Positions 45,601 to 61,590 of a DNA stretch of 64,000 bases are shown piece after piece (position 1 is the first letter of the stretch; each line of letters opens with the position of its first letter). The notes beneath the pieces were generated by a model, which was not told the DNA's origin, ran no database searches, and saw only the letters and a list, made by a program, of their open reading frames with translations. This DNA comes from Gryllus longicercus (taxonomy: Eukaryota > Arthropoda > Insecta > Orthoptera > Gryllidae). The position numbers and the translations under genes were made by a program. Where the stretch lies: the NCBI GenBank assembly GCA_038098605.1, contig JAZDUA010000322.1, forward strand, positions 1,698,675 to 1,762,674. Reading direction: 5' to 3'.

Positions 45601-48600
45601 CTCTTACTATTATAAAACAATTAACCACTAACTATGATAAACTACACTAATACAAACTATTGAAATATTGTTTTATGTACTAATGTGACAATATTCAGAC
45701 TGAGCCCTTATAGGTTTCACCAGCCTGAATCGTATCGTCAAATACGATGTAATTAATCTTAAGAAGGAACAAACTAAAAAACTATTACAAAAGTATCTAT
45801 TTAAATATCTAGCATCTTCAGACTGAGACCTTGAAGGTTCCAACAGTCTGATACCTAATTCATACTACCTGTACACTTAAATTATGTAAAATTTACTAAG
45901 CTAGATGAAAAATAACAAGAAAACGTATCTCACCATTTATGTAAAATATTCCAGACTGAGCCCTGTAAGTCCTAGCTCAATACAGCTATTTTGTCTAATA
46001 TACATTTTAACCTCCCATAATTCTAATAAATAATCACCTGATAATTAATTTACATTTTTTGAATTAACAAATTAGCAACTACTCTCAACTCGGTCATACT
46101 ACTCTCTTACTATTATAAAAAAATTAACCACTAACTATGGTAAACTAAACTAATACAAACTATTGAAATATTGTTTTATGTACTAATGTGACAATATTCA
46201 GACTGAGCCGTTATAGGTTTCACCAGCCTGAGTCTTATCATCAAATACCATAAAATTAAATCTTAAGAAGTAATAAACTAAAAAAAAAAAATACAAAAGT
46301 AGCTATTTAAATATCTAACATCTTCAGACTGAGACCTGGAAGGTTCCAACAGTCCGATACCTAATTCATTCTATCTGTACACTTAAAATTTACTAAGCTA
46401 GATGAAAAATTAACAAAAAGACGTATCTCACCATTTATGTTAAATAATCTAGAAACAGCCCATTAAGTCCTACCCTAATACAGCTATTTTCTCTAATAAA
46501 CATTTTAACCTCCCTAATGCTAATAAATAATCACCTGATAATTAATTTTTTATTTTTGAATTAACTGATAAGCAACTACTCCCACATTGTAATACCAGCT
46601 CTCTTACTATTATAAAACAATTAACCACTAACTATGATAAACTACACTAATACAAACTATTGAAATATTGTTTTATATACTAATGTGACAATATTCAGAC
46701 TGAGCCCTTATAGGTTTCACCAGCCTGAGACTTATCGTCAAATACGATGTAATTAATCTTAAGAAGGAATAAACTAAAAAAAATAATTACAAAAGTATCT
46801 ATTTAAATATCTAGCATCTTCAGACTGAGACCTGGAACGTTCCAACAGTCTGATACCTAATTCATTCTATCTGTACACTTAAAATATGTAAAATTACTAA
46901 GCTAGATGAAAAATTAACAAGAAAACTTATGTCACCATTTATGTTAAATAATCCAGACTGAGCCCTGTAAGTCCTAGCCTAAAACAGCTATATTCTCTAA
47001 TATACATTTTAACCTCCCATAATGCTAATAAATAATCACCTGATAACTAAGTTTTTATTTTTGAATTAACTGATCATCAACTACTCCCACCCTGGTCATA
47101 CCAGCTCTCTTACTATTATAAAACAATTAACCACTAACTATGGTAAACTAAACTAATACAAACTATTGGAATATTGTTTTATGTACTAATGAGACACTAT
47201 TCAGACTTAGCCCTTATAGGTTTCACCAGCCTGAGTCTTATCGTCAAATACGATGTAATTAATCTTAAGAAGTAATAAACTAAAAAGAGAATTACAAAAG
47301 TATCTATTTAAATATCTGGCATCTTCAGACTGAGACCTTGAAGGTTCCAACAGTCTAATACCTAATTCATTCTACCTTAGACTTAAATATGTAAAATTTA
47401 CTCAGCTAGATGAAAATTTAACAAGAAAATGTATCTCACCATTTAAGTAAAATAATCCAGACTGATCCCGGTAAGTCTAGACTAAAACAGCTATTTTCTC
47501 TAATATACATTATAACCTCCCATAATGGTAATAAATAATCACCTGATAATTAATTTACATTTTTGAATTAACAAATTAGCAACTACTCTCACCTTCGGTC
47601 ATACTACTCTCTTACTATTATAAAAAAATTAACCACTAACTATAGTAAACTAAACTAATACAAACTATTGAAATATTGTTTTATGTACTAATGTGACAAT
47701 ATTCAGACTGAGCCCTTATAGGTATTACCAGCCTGAGTCTTATCGTCAAATAACATGTAATTAAATCTTAAGAAGTAATAAACTAAAAGAAATTACAAAA
47801 GTAGATATTTAAATATCTAACATCTTCAGACTGAGACCTGGAAGGTTCCAACAGTCTGATACCTAATTCATATTACCTGTACACTTAAAATATGTAAAAT
47901 TTACTAAGCTAGATGAAAAAATTAACAAGCAAATTTATGTCACCATTTATGTTAAATAATCCAGACTGAGCCCTGTATGTGCTAGCCTAATACAGCTATT
48001 TTCTCTAATAAACATTTTAACCTCCCATAATGCTAATAAATAATCACCTGATAATTAATTTTTTATTTTTGAATTACTGATCAGCAACTACTCCCACAAA
48101 TACCAGCTCTCTTACTATTATAAAACAAGTAACCACTAATTATGATAAACTACACTAATACAAACTATTGAAGTATTGTTTTATGTACTAATGTGACAAT
48201 ATTCAGACTGAGCCCTTATAGCTTTCACCAGCCTGAGTCTTATCATCAAATACCATGTAATTAAATCTTAAGAAGTAATAAACTAAAAAAAAAATTACAA
48301 AAGTAGCTTTTTAAATATCTAACATCTTCAGACTGAGACCTGGAAGGTTCCAACAGTCCGATACCTAATTCAATCTATCTGTACACTTAAAATAATTAAA
48401 ATTTACTAAGCTAGATGAAAAATTAACAAAAAGATGTATCTCACCATTATGTTAAATAATCCAGTCTGAGCCCTGTATGTGCTAGCCTAATACAGCTATT
48501 TTCTCTAATAAAACATTTTAACCTCCCATAATGCTAATAAATAATCACCTGATAATTAATTTTTTATTTTTGAATTAACTGATCAGCAACTACTCCACAA

Positions 48601-51600
48601 ATACCAGCTCTCTTACTATTATAAAACAAGTAACCACTAATTATGATAAACTACACTAATACAAACTATTGAAGTATTGTTTTATGTACTAATGTGACAA
48701 TATTCAGACTGAGCCCTTATAGGTTTCACCAGCCTGAGTCTTATCGTCAAATACATGTAATTAATCTTAAGAAGGAAAAAACTAAAAAAAATAATTACAA
48801 AAGTATCTATTTAAATATCTAGCACCTTCAGACTGAGACCTGGAAGGTTCCAACAGTCTGATACCTAATTCATACTACCTGTACACTTAAATTATGTAAA
48901 ATTTACTACGCTAAATGAAAAATTAAAAGAAAACTTATCTCACCATTTACGTAAAATATTCAAGACTGAGCCCTGTAAGTCCTAGCTTAATACAGCTATT
49001 TTGTCTAATATACATTTTAACCTCCCATAATTCTAATAAATAATCACCTGATAATTAATTTACATTTTTGAATTAACAAATTAGCAACTACTCTCACCTC
49101 GGTCATACTACTCTCTTACTATCATAAAAAAATTAACCACTAACTATGGTAAACTAAACTAATACAAACTATTGGAATATTGTTTTATGTACTAATGTGA
49201 CAATATTCATACTGAGCCCTTATAGGTTTCACCAGCCTGAGTCTTATCGTCAAATACCATGTAATTTAATCTTAAGAAGTAATAAACTAAAAAAAGAACT
49301 ACAAAAGTATCTATTTAAATATCTAGCATCTTCAGACTGAGACCTGGAAGGTTCCAACAGTCTGATACCTAATTCATATTACCTGTACACTTAAAATATG
49401 TAAAATTTACTAAGCTAGATGAAAAATTAACAAGCAAATTTATGTCACCATTTATGTTAAATAATCCAGACTGAGCACTGTATGTGCTAGCCTAATACAG
49501 CTATTTTCTCTAATAAACATTCTAACCTCCCATAATGCTAATAAATAATCACCTGATAATTATTTTTTTAGTTTTGAATTAACTGATCAGCAACTACTCC
49601 CACATTGTAATACCAGCTCTCTTACTATTAAAAAACAATTAACCACTAACTATGATAAACTACACTAATACAAACTATTGAAATATTGTTTTATGTACTA
49701 ATTTGACAATATTCAGACTGAGCCCTTATAGGTTTCACCAGCCTGAGTCTTATCGTCAAATACGATGTAATTAATCTTAAGAAGGAATAAACTAAAAAAA
49801 TAATTACAAAAGTATCTATTTCAATATCTAGCATGTTCAGACTGAGATCTGGAAGGTTCCAACAGTCGATACCTAATTCATTCTACCTGTAGACTTAAAA
49901 TATGTAAAATTTACTCAGCTAGATGAAAATTTAACAAGAAAATGTATCTCACCATTAAAGTAAAATAATCCAGACTGATCCCGGTAAGTCCTAGCCTAAA
50001 TCAGCTATTTTCTCTAATATACATTATAACCTCCCATAATGGTAATAAATAATCACCTGATAATTAATTTACATTTTTTGAATTAACAAATTAGCAACTA
50101 CTCTCACCTCGGTCATACTACTCTCTTACTATTATAAAAAAATTAACCACTAACTATGGTAAACTAAACTAATACAAACTCTTGAAATATTGTTTTATGT
50201 ACTAATGTGACGATATTCAGACTGAGCCCTTATAGGTTTCACCAGCCTGAGTCTTATCGTCAAATACGATGTAATTAATCTTAAGAAGGAATAAACTAAA
50301 AAAATAATTACAAAAGTATCTATTTAAATATCTAGCATCTTCAGACTGAGATCTTGAAGGTTCCAACAGTCTGATACCTAATTCATACTACCTGTACACT
50401 TAAATTATGTAAAATTTACTAAGCTAGATGAAAAATTAACAAGAAAACGTATCTCACCATTTATGTAAAATGTTCCAGACTGCGCCCTGTAAGTCCTAGC
50501 TTAATACAGCTATTTTGTCTAATATACATTTTAACCTCCCATATTCTAATAAATAAGCACCTGATAATTAATTTACATTTTTGAATTAACAAATTAGTAA
50601 CTACTCTCACCTCGGTCATACTACTCTCTTACTATTATAAAAAAATTAACCACTAACTATAGTAAACTAAACTAATACAAACTATTGAAATATTGTTTTA
50701 TGTACTAATGTGACAATATTCAGACTGAGCCCTTATAGGTTCACCAGCCTGAGTCTTATCATCAAATACCATGTAATTAAATCTTAAGAAGTAATAAACT
50801 AAAAAAAAAATTACAAAAGTAGCTATTTAAATATCTAACATCTTCAGGCTGAGACCTGGAAGGTTCCAACAGTCCGATACCTAATTCATTCTATCTGTAC
50901 ACTTAAAATATTTAAAATTTACTAAGCTAGATGAAAAATTAACAAAAAAACGTATCTCACCATTTATGTTAAATAATCTAGAATCAGCCCATTAAGTCCA
51001 AGCCTAATACAGCTATTTTCTCTAATATACATTATAACCTCCCATAATGCTAATAAATAATCACCTGATAATTATTTTTTTATTTTTTATTTAACTGATC
51101 AGCAACTACTCCCACATTGTAATACCAGCTCTCTTACTATTATAAAACAATTAACCACTAACTATGATAAACTACACTAATACAAACTATTGAAATATTG
51201 TTTTATGTACTAATGTGACAATATTCAGACTGTGCCCTTATAGTTTCACCAGCCTGAATCTTATCGTCAAATACGATATAATTAATCTTAAGAAGGAACA
51301 AACTAAAAAAATTATTACAAAAGTATCTATTTAAATATCTAGCATCTTCAGACTGAGACCGTGAAGGTTCCAACAGTCTGATACCTAATTCATACTACCT
51401 GAACACTTAAATTATGTAAAATTTACTAACCTAGATGAAAAATTAACAAGAAAACGTATCTCACCATTTATGTAAAATATTCCAGACTGAGCCCTGTAAG
51501 TCCTAGCTTAATACACCTATTTTGTCTAATATACATTTTAACCTCCCCTAATTCTAATAAATAATTACCTGATAATTAATTTACATTTTTGAATTAACAA

Positions 51601-54600
51601 ATTAGCAACTGCTCTCAACTCGGTCAGACTACTCTCTTACTATTATAAAAAAATTAACCACTAACTATGGTAAACTAAACTAATACAAACTATTGAAATA
51701 TTGTTTTATGTACTAATGTGACAATATTCAGACTGAGCCCTTATAGGTTTCACCAGCCTGAGTCTTATCATCAAATACCATGTAATTAAATCTTAAGAAG
51801 TAATAAACTAAAAAAAAAATTACAAAAGTAGCTATTTAAATATCTAACATCTTCAGACTGAGACCTGGAAGGTTCCAACAGTCCGATACCTAATTCATTC
51901 TATCTGTACACTTAAAATATTTAAAATTTACTAAGCTAGATGAAAAATTAACAAGCAATTTATGTCACCATTTATGTTAAATAATCCAGACTGAGCCCTG
52001 TATGTGCTAGCCTAATACAGCTATTTTCTCTAATAAACATTTTAACCTCCCATAATGCTAATAAATAATCACCTGATAATTAATTTTTTATTTTTTAATA
52101 CTGATCAGCAACTACTCCCACATTGTAATACCAGCTCTCTTACTATTATAAAACAATTAACCACTAACTATGATAAACTACACTAAAACAAACTATTGAT
52201 TTATTGTTTTATGTACTAATGTGACAATATTCAGACTGAGCCCTTATAGGTTTCACCAGCCTGAGTCTTATCGTCAAATACCATGTAATTAATCTTAAGA
52301 AGGAATAAACTAAAAAAAATAATTACAAGAGTATCTATTTAAATATCTAGCATCTTCAGACTGAGACCTTGAAGGTTCCAACAGTCTTATTCCCAATTCA
52401 TTCTACCTGTACACTTAAAATATGTAAAATTTACTGAGCAAGATGAAAATTTAACAAGAAAATGTATCTCAGCATTTAAGTAAAATAATCCAGACTGATC
52501 CCGGTAAGTCCTAGCCTAAACAGCTATTTTCTCTAATATACATTATAACCTCCCATAATGGTAATAAAAAATCACCTGATAATAAATTTACATTTTGAAT
52601 TAACAAATTAGCAACTACTCTCACCTCGGTCATACTACTCTCTTACCATTATAAAAAAATTAACCACTAACTATGGTAAACTAACTAATACAAACTATTG
52701 GAATATTGTTTTATGTACTAATGAGACCCTATTCAGACTGAGCCCTTATAGGTTTCACCAGCCTGAGTCTTATCGTCAAATACCATGTAATTGAATCTTA
52801 AGAAGTAATAAACTAAAAAAAATTACAAAAGTAGCTATTTAAATATCTAACATCTTCAGACTGAGACCTGGAAGGTTCCAACAGTATGATACCTAATTCA
52901 TATTACCTGTACACTTAAATATGTAAAATTTACTAAGCTAGATGAAAAATTAACAAGCAAATTTATGTCACCATTTATGTTAAATAATCCAGACTGAGCC
53001 CTGTATGTGCTAGCCTAATACAGCTATTTTCTCTAATATACATTAAACCTCCCATAATGCTAATAAATAATCACCTGATAATTAATTTTTTATTTTTGAA
53101 TAAACTGATCAGCAACTACTCACACATTGTAATACCAGCTCCCTTACTATTATAAAACAATTAACCACTAACTATGATAAACTACACTAATACAAACTAT
53201 TGAAATATTGTTTTATTTACTAATGTGACAATATTCAGACTGAGCCCTTATAGGTTTCACCAGCCTGAGTCTTATCGTCAAATACGATGTAATTAATCTT
53301 AAGAAGGAATAAACTAAAAAATAATTATAAAAGTATCTATTTAAATATCTAGCATGTTCAGACTGAGACCTGGAAGGTTCCAACAGTCTGATACCTAATT
53401 CATACTACCTGTACACTTAAATTATGTAAAATTTACTAAGCTAGATGAAAAATTAACAAGAAAACGTATCTCACCATTTATGTAAAATATTCCAGGCTGA
53501 GCCCTGTAAGTCCTAGCTTAATACAGCTATTTTGTCTAATATACATTTTAACCTCCCGTAATTCTAATAAATAATCACCTGATAATTAATTTACATTTTT
53601 GAATTAACAAATTAGCAACTACTCTCACCTCGGTCATACTACTCTCTTACTATTATAAAAAAATTAACAACTAACTATAGTAAACTAAACTAATACAAAC
53701 TATTGAAATATTGTTTTATGTACTAATGTGACAATATTCAGACTGAGCCCTTATAGGTTTCACCAGCCTCAGTCTTATCATCAAATACCATGTAATTAAA
53801 TCTTAAATAATAAAGTAAAAAAAAAATTACAAAGGTAGCTATTTAAATATCTAACATCTTCAGACTGAGACCTGGAAGGTTCCAACAATCCGATACCTAA
53901 TTCAATCTATCTGTACACTTAAAATATTTAAAATTTACTAAGCTAGATGAAAAATTAACAAAAAGATGTATCTCACCATTTATGTTAAATAATCCAGTCT
54001 GAGCCCTGTATGTGCAAGCCTAATACAGCTATTTTCTCTAACAAACATTTTAACCTCCCATAATGCTAATAAAAAATCACCTGATAATTAATTTTTTATT
54101 TTTGAATTAACTGATCAGCAAGTACTCCCACAAATACCAGCTCTCTTACTATTATAAAACAATTAACCACTAATTATGATAAACTACACTAATACAAACT
54201 CTTGAAATATTGTTTTATGTACTAATGTGACAATATTCAGACTGAGCCCTTATAGGTTTCACCAGCCTGAGTCTTATCGTCCAATACGAATGTAATTAAT
54301 CTTAAAAGGAATAAACGAAAAAAATAATTACAAAAGTATCTATTTAAATATCTAGCATCTTCAGACTGAGACCTGGAAGGTTCCAACAGTCTGAAACCTA
54401 ATTCATTCTATCTGTACACTTAAGTTATTAAAATTTACTAAGCTAGATGAAAAATTAACAAGCAAATTTATGTCACCATTTATGTTAAATAATCCAGACT
54501 GAGCCCTGTATGTGCTAGGCCTAATAGAGCTATTTTCTCTAATAAACATTTTAACCTCCCATAATGCTAATAAATAATCACTTGATAATTAATTTTTTTA

Positions 54601-57600
54601 TTTTTGAATTAACTGATCAGCAACTACTCCCACATTGTAATACAAGCACCCTTACTATTATAAAACAATTAACCACTAACTATGATAAACTACACTAATA
54701 CAAACTATTGAAATATTGTTTTATTTCTAATGTGACAATATTCAGACTGAGCCCTTATAGGTTTCACCAGCCTGAGTCTTATCGTCAAATACCATGTAAT
54801 TAATCTTATGAAGGAATAAACTAAAAAAATAATTACAAGAGTATCTATTTAAATATCTAGCATCTTCAGACTGAGACCTTGAAGGTTCCAACAGTCTGAT
54901 ACCTAATTCATACTACCTGTACACTTAAATTATGTAAAATTTACTAAGGTAGATGAAAATTAACAAGGAAAACGTATCTCACCATTTATGTAAAATATTC
55001 CAGACTGAGCCCTGTAAGTCCTAGCTTAATACAGCTATTTTGTCTAATATACATTTTAACATCTCATAATGGTAATAAATAATCACCTGGTAATTAATTA
55101 ATTCATTTTTGAATTAACAAATTAGCAACTACTCTCACCTCGGTCATACTACTCTCTTACTATTATAAAAAAATTAACCACTAACTATGGTAAACTAAAC
55201 TAATACAAACTATTGAAATATTGTTTTATGTACTAATGTAACAATATTCAGACTGAGCCCTTATAGGTTTCACCAGCCTGAGTCTTATCGTCAAATACCA
55301 TGTAATTTAATCTTAAGAAGTAATAAACTAAAAAAAGAATTACAAAAGTATCTATTTAAATATCTAGCATCTTCAGACTGTGACCTGAAGGTTCCAACAG
55401 TCTGATACCTAATTCATTCTAGCCTGTACACTTAAATATGTAAAATTTACTAAGCTAGATGATAATTTAACAAGAAAATGTACCTCACCATTTAAGTAAA
55501 ATAATCCAGACTGAGCCTGTATGTGCTAGCCTAATACAGCTATTTTCTCTAATAAACATTTTAACCTCCCATAATGCTAATAAATAATCACCTGATAATT
55601 AATTTTTTTATTTTTTAATTAACTGATCAGCAACTACTCCCACATTGTAATACCAGGTCTCTTACTATTATAAAACAATTAACCAGCTGAACTATGATAA
55701 ACTACACTAATACAAACTATTGAAATATTGTTTTATGTACTAATGTGACAATATTCAGACTGAGCCCTTATAGGTTTCACCAGCCTGAATCTTATCGTCA
55801 AATACGATGTAATTAATCTTAAGAAGGAACAAACTAAAAAAATTATTACAAAAGTATCTATTTAAATATCTAGCATCTTCAGACTGAGACCTTGAAGGTT
55901 CCAACAGTCTGATACCTAATTCATACTACCTGTACACTTAAATTATGTAAAATTTACTAAGCTAGATGAAAAATTAACAAGAAAACGTATCTCACCATTT
56001 ATGTAAAATATTCCAGACTGAGCCCTGTAAGTCCTAGCTTAATACAGCTATTTTGTCTAATATACATTTTAACCTCCCTTAATTCTAATAAATAATCACC
56101 TGATCATTAATTTACATTTTTGAATTAACAAATTAGCAACTACTCTCAACTCGGTCATACTACTCTCTTACTATTATAAAAAAATTAACCACTACTATGG
56201 TAAACTAAACTAAAACAAACTATTGAAATATTGTTTTATGTACTAATGTGACAATATTCAGACTTAGCCCTTATAGGTTTCACCAGCCTGAGTCTTATCG
56301 TCAAATACGATGTAATTAATCTTAAGAAGTAATAAACTAAAAAGAGAATTACAAAAGTATCTATTTAAATATCTAGCATCTTCAGACTGAGACCTTGAAG
56401 GTTCCAACAGTCTGATACCTAATTCATACTACCTGTACACTTAAATTATGTAAAATATACAAAGCTAGATGAAAAATTAACAAGGAAACGTATCTCTCCA
56501 TTTATGTAAAATGTTCCAGACTGCGCCCTGTAAGTCGTAGCTTAATACAGCTATTTTGTCTAATATACATTTTAACCTCCCATAATTCTAATAAATAATC
56601 ACCTGATAATTAATTTACATTTTTGAATTAACAAATTAGCAACTACTCTCAACTCGGTCATACTACTCTCTTACTATTATAAAAAAATTAACCACTAACT
56701 GTGGTAAACTAAACTAATACAAACTATTGAAATATTGTTTTATGTACTAATGTGACAATATTCAGACTGAGCCCTTATAGGTTTCACCAGCCTGAGTCAT
56801 ATCGTCAAATACGATGTAATTAACCTTAAGAAAGAATAAACTAAAAAAATAATTACAAAAGTATCTATTTAAATATCAAGCATCTTCAGACTGAGACCTG
56901 GAAGGTGCCAACAGTCTAATACCTAATTCATTCTATCTGTACACTTAAAATATTTAAAATTTACTAAGCTAGATGGAAAATTAACAAAAAAACGTATCTC
57001 ATCATTTATGATAAATAATCTAGAATCAGCCCATTAAGTCCAAGCCTAATACAGCTACTTTCTCTAATATACATTATAACATCCCATAATGCTAATAAAT
57101 AATCACCTGATAATTAATTTTTTATTTTTGAATAACTGATCAGCAACTACTCCCACATAGTAATACCAGCTCTCTTACTATTATAAAACAATTAACCACT
57201 AACTATGATAAACTACACTAATACAAACTATTGAAATATTGTTTTATGTACTAATGTGACAATATTCAGACTGAGCCCTTATAGGTTTCACCAGCCTGAG
57301 TCTTATCATCAAAAACCATGTAATTAAATCTTAAGAAGTAATAAACTAAAAAAAAAATTACAAAAGTAGCTATTTAAATATCTAACATCATCAGACTGAG
57401 ACCTGGAAGGTTCCAACAGTCTGATACCTAATTCATATTACCTGTACACTTAAAATATGTAAAATTTTCTAAGCTAAATGAAAAACTAACAAGCAAATTT
57501 ATGTCACCATTTATGTTAAATAATCCAGACTGAGCCCTGTATGTGCTAGCCTAATACAGCTATTTTCTCTAATAAACATTTTAACCTCCATAATGCTAAT

Positions 57601-60600
57601 AAATAATCACCTGATAATTAATTTTTTATTTTTTAATTAACTGATAAGCAACTACTCCCACATTGTAATACCAGCTCTCTTACTATTATAAAACAATTAA
57701 TCACTATGATAAACTACACTAATACAAACTATTGAAATATTGTTTTATGTACTAATGTGACAATAATTAGACTGAGCCCTTATAGGTTTCACAAGCCTGA
57801 GTCTTATCGTCAAATACGATGTAATTAATCTTAAGAAGGAATAAACTAAAAAAATAATTTCAAGAGTATCTATTTAAATATCTAGCATCTTCAGACTGAG
57901 ACCTTGAAGGTTCCAACAGTCTGATACCGAATTCATACTACCTGTACACTTAAATTATGTAAAATTTACTAAGCTAGATGAAAAATTAACAAGAAAACGT
58001 ATCTCACCATTTATGTAAAATCTTCCAGACTGAGCCCTGTAAGTCCTAGCTTAATACAGCTATTTTGTCTAATATACATTTTAACCTCCATAATTCTAAT
58101 AAATAATCACCTGATATTTAATTTATTTTTTTGAATTAACAAATTAGCAACTACTCTCAACTCGGTCATACTACCTCTTACTATTATAAAAAAATTAACC
58201 ACTAACTATGATAAACTACACTAATACAAACTATTGAAATATTGTTTTATGTACTAATGTGACAATATTCAGACTGAGCCCTTAAAGGTTTCACCAGCCT
58301 GAGTATTATCGTCAATTACGATGTAATTAATCTTAAGAAGGAATAAACTAAAAAAATAATTACAAAAGTATCTATTTAAATATCTAGCATCTTCAGACTG
58401 AGACCTGGAAGGTTCCAACAGTCTGATACCTAATTCATTCTATCTGTACACTTAAAATATTTAAAATTTACTAAGCTAGATGAAAAATTAACAAAAAAAC
58501 GTATCTCATCATTTATGATAAATAATCTAGAATCAGCCCATTAAGTCCAAGCCTAATACAGCTACTTTCTCTAATATACATTATAACATCCCATAATGCT
58601 AATAAATAATCACCTGATAATTAATTTTTTATTTTTGAATTAACTGATCAGCAACTACTCCCACATAGTAATACCAGCTCTCTTACTATTATAAAACAAT
58701 TAACCACTAACTATGATAAACTACACTAATACAAACTATTGAAATATTGTTTTATGTACTAATGTGACAATATTCAGACTGAGCCCTTATAGGTTTCACC
58801 AGCCTGAGTCTTATCATCAAAAACCATGTAATTAAATCTTAAGAAGTAATAAACTAAAAAAAAATTACAAAAGTAGCTATTTAAATATCTAACATCATCA
58901 GACTGAGACCTGGAAGGTTCCAACAGTCTGATACCTAATTCATATTACCTGTACACTTAAAATATGTAAAATTTACTAAGCTAAATGAAAAACTAACAAG
59001 CAAATTTATGTCACCATTTATGTTAAATAATCCAGACTGAGCCCTGTATGTGCTAGCCTAATACAGCTATTTTCTCTAATAAACATTTTAACCTCCCATA
59101 ATGCTAATAAATAATCACCTGATAATTAATTTTTTATTTTTTAATTAACTGATAAGCAACTACTCCCACATTGTAATACCAGCTCTCTTACTATTATAAA
59201 CAATTAATCACTATGATAAACTACACTAATACAAACTATTGAAATATTGTTTTATGTACTAATGTGACAATATTAGACTGAGCCCTTATAGGTTTCACAA
59301 GCCTGAGTCTTATCGTCAAATACGATGTAATTAATCTTAAGAAGGAATAAACTAAAAAAATAATTTCAAGAGTATCTATTTAAATATCTAGCATCTTCAG
59401 ACTGAGACCTTGAAGGTTCCAACAGTCTGATACCGAATTCATACTACCTGTACACTTAAATTATGTAAAATTTACTAAGCTAGATGAAAAATTAACAAGA
59501 AAACGTATCTCACCATTTATGTAAAATCTTCCAGACTGAGCCCTGTAAGTCCTAGCTTAATACAGCTATTTTGTCTAATATACATTTTAACCTCCCATAA
59601 TTCTAATAAATAATCACCTGATATTTAATTTATTTTTTTGAATTAACAAATTAGCAACTACTCTCAACTCGGTCATACTACTCTCTTACTATTATAAAAA
59701 AATTAACCACTAACTATGATAAACTACACTAATACAAACTATTGAAATATTGTTTTATGTACTAATGTGACAATATTCAGACTGAGCCCTTATAGGTTTC
59801 ACCAGCCTGAGTATTATCGTCAATTAAGATGTAATTAATCTTAAGAAGGAATAAACTAAAAAAATAATTACAAAAGTATCTATTTAAATATCTAGCATCT
59901 TCAGACTGAGACCTGGAAGGTTCCAACAGTCTGATACCTAATTCATTCTATCTGTACACTTAAAATATTTAAAATTTACTAAGCTAGATGAAAAATTAAC
60001 AAAAAAACGTATCTCACCATTTATGTTAAATAATCTAGAATCTGCCCATTAAATCCAAGCCTAATACAGCTATTTTCTCTAATATACATTATAACCTCCC
60101 ATAATGCTAATAATAATCACCTGATAATTAATTTTTTATTTTTAATTAACTGATCAGCAACTACTCCCACATTGTAATACCAGCTCTCTTACTATTATAA
60201 AACAATAACCACTAACTATGATAAACTACACTAATACAAACTATTGAAATATTGTTTTATGTACTAATGTGACAATATTCAGACTGAGCCCTTATAGGTT
60301 CACCAGCCTGAATCTTATCGTCAAATACGATGTAATTAATCTTAAGAAGGAACAAACTAAAAAAATTATTACAAAAGTATCTATTTAAATATCTAGCAAC
60401 TTCAGACTGAGACCTTGAAGGTTCCAACAGTCTGATACCTAAATCATACTACCTGTACACTTAAATTATGTAAAATTTACTAAGTTAGATGAAAAATTAA
60501 CAAGAAAACTTATCTCACCATTTATGTAAAATATTCCAGACTGAGCCCTGTAAGTCCTAGCTTAATACAGCTATTTTGTCTAATATACATTTTAACCTCC

Positions 60601-61276
60601 CATAATTCTAATAAATAATCACCTGTTAATTATTTACATTTTTGAATTAACAAATTAGCAACTACTCTCAACTCGGTCATACTACTCTCTTACTATTATA
60701 AAAAAATTAACCACTAACTATGGTAAACTAAACTAATACAAACTATTGAAATATTGTTTTATGTACTAATGTGACAATATTCAGACTGAGCCCTTATAGG
60801 TTTCACCAGCCTGAGTCTTATCATCAAATACCATAAAATTAAATCTTAAGAAGTAATAAACTAAAAAAAAAATTACAAAAGTAGCTATTTAAATATCTAA
60901 CATCTTCAGACTGAGACCTGGAAGGTTCCAACAGTCCGATACCTAATTCATTCTATCTGTACACTTAAAATATTTAAAATTTACTAAGCTAGATGAAAAA
61001 TTAACAAAAAGACGTATCTCACCATTTATGTTAAATAATCTAGAAACAGCCCATTAAGTTTTAGCCTAATACAGCTATTTTCTCTAATAAACATTTTAAC
61101 CTCCCATATTGCTAATAAATAATCACCTGATAATTATTTTTTATTTTGAATTAACTGATCAGCAACTACTCCCACATGTAATACTAGCTCTCTTACTATT
61201 ATAAAACAATAACCACTAACTATGATAAACTACACTAACACAAACTATTGAAATATTGTTTTATGTACTAATGTGA

Positions 61277-61590
61277 CAATATTCAGACTGAGCCCTTATA
61301 GGTTTCACCAGCCTGAGTCTTATCGTCAAATACGATGTAATTAATCTTAAGAAGGAATAAACTAAAAAAATAATATTTTCTCTAATAAACATTTTAACCT
61401 CCCATATTGCTAATAAATAATCACTTGATAATTAATTTTTTATTTTTGAATTAACTGATCAGCAACTACTCCCACATTGTAATACTAGCTCTCTTACTAT
61501 TATAAAACAATTAACCACTAACTATGATAAACTACACTAATACAAACTATTGAAATATTGTTCTATGTACTAATGTGACAATATTCAGAC
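61277..61590 (+). repeat. Truncated higher-order unit
   Basis: Box A at about 61277 is followed by the next box A only about 306 bp later. At 61374 the end of monomer A (AAAAAAATAAT) joins ATTTTCTCTAATAAACATT of monomer C, so all of B and part of C are missing. Confidence 0.85.
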
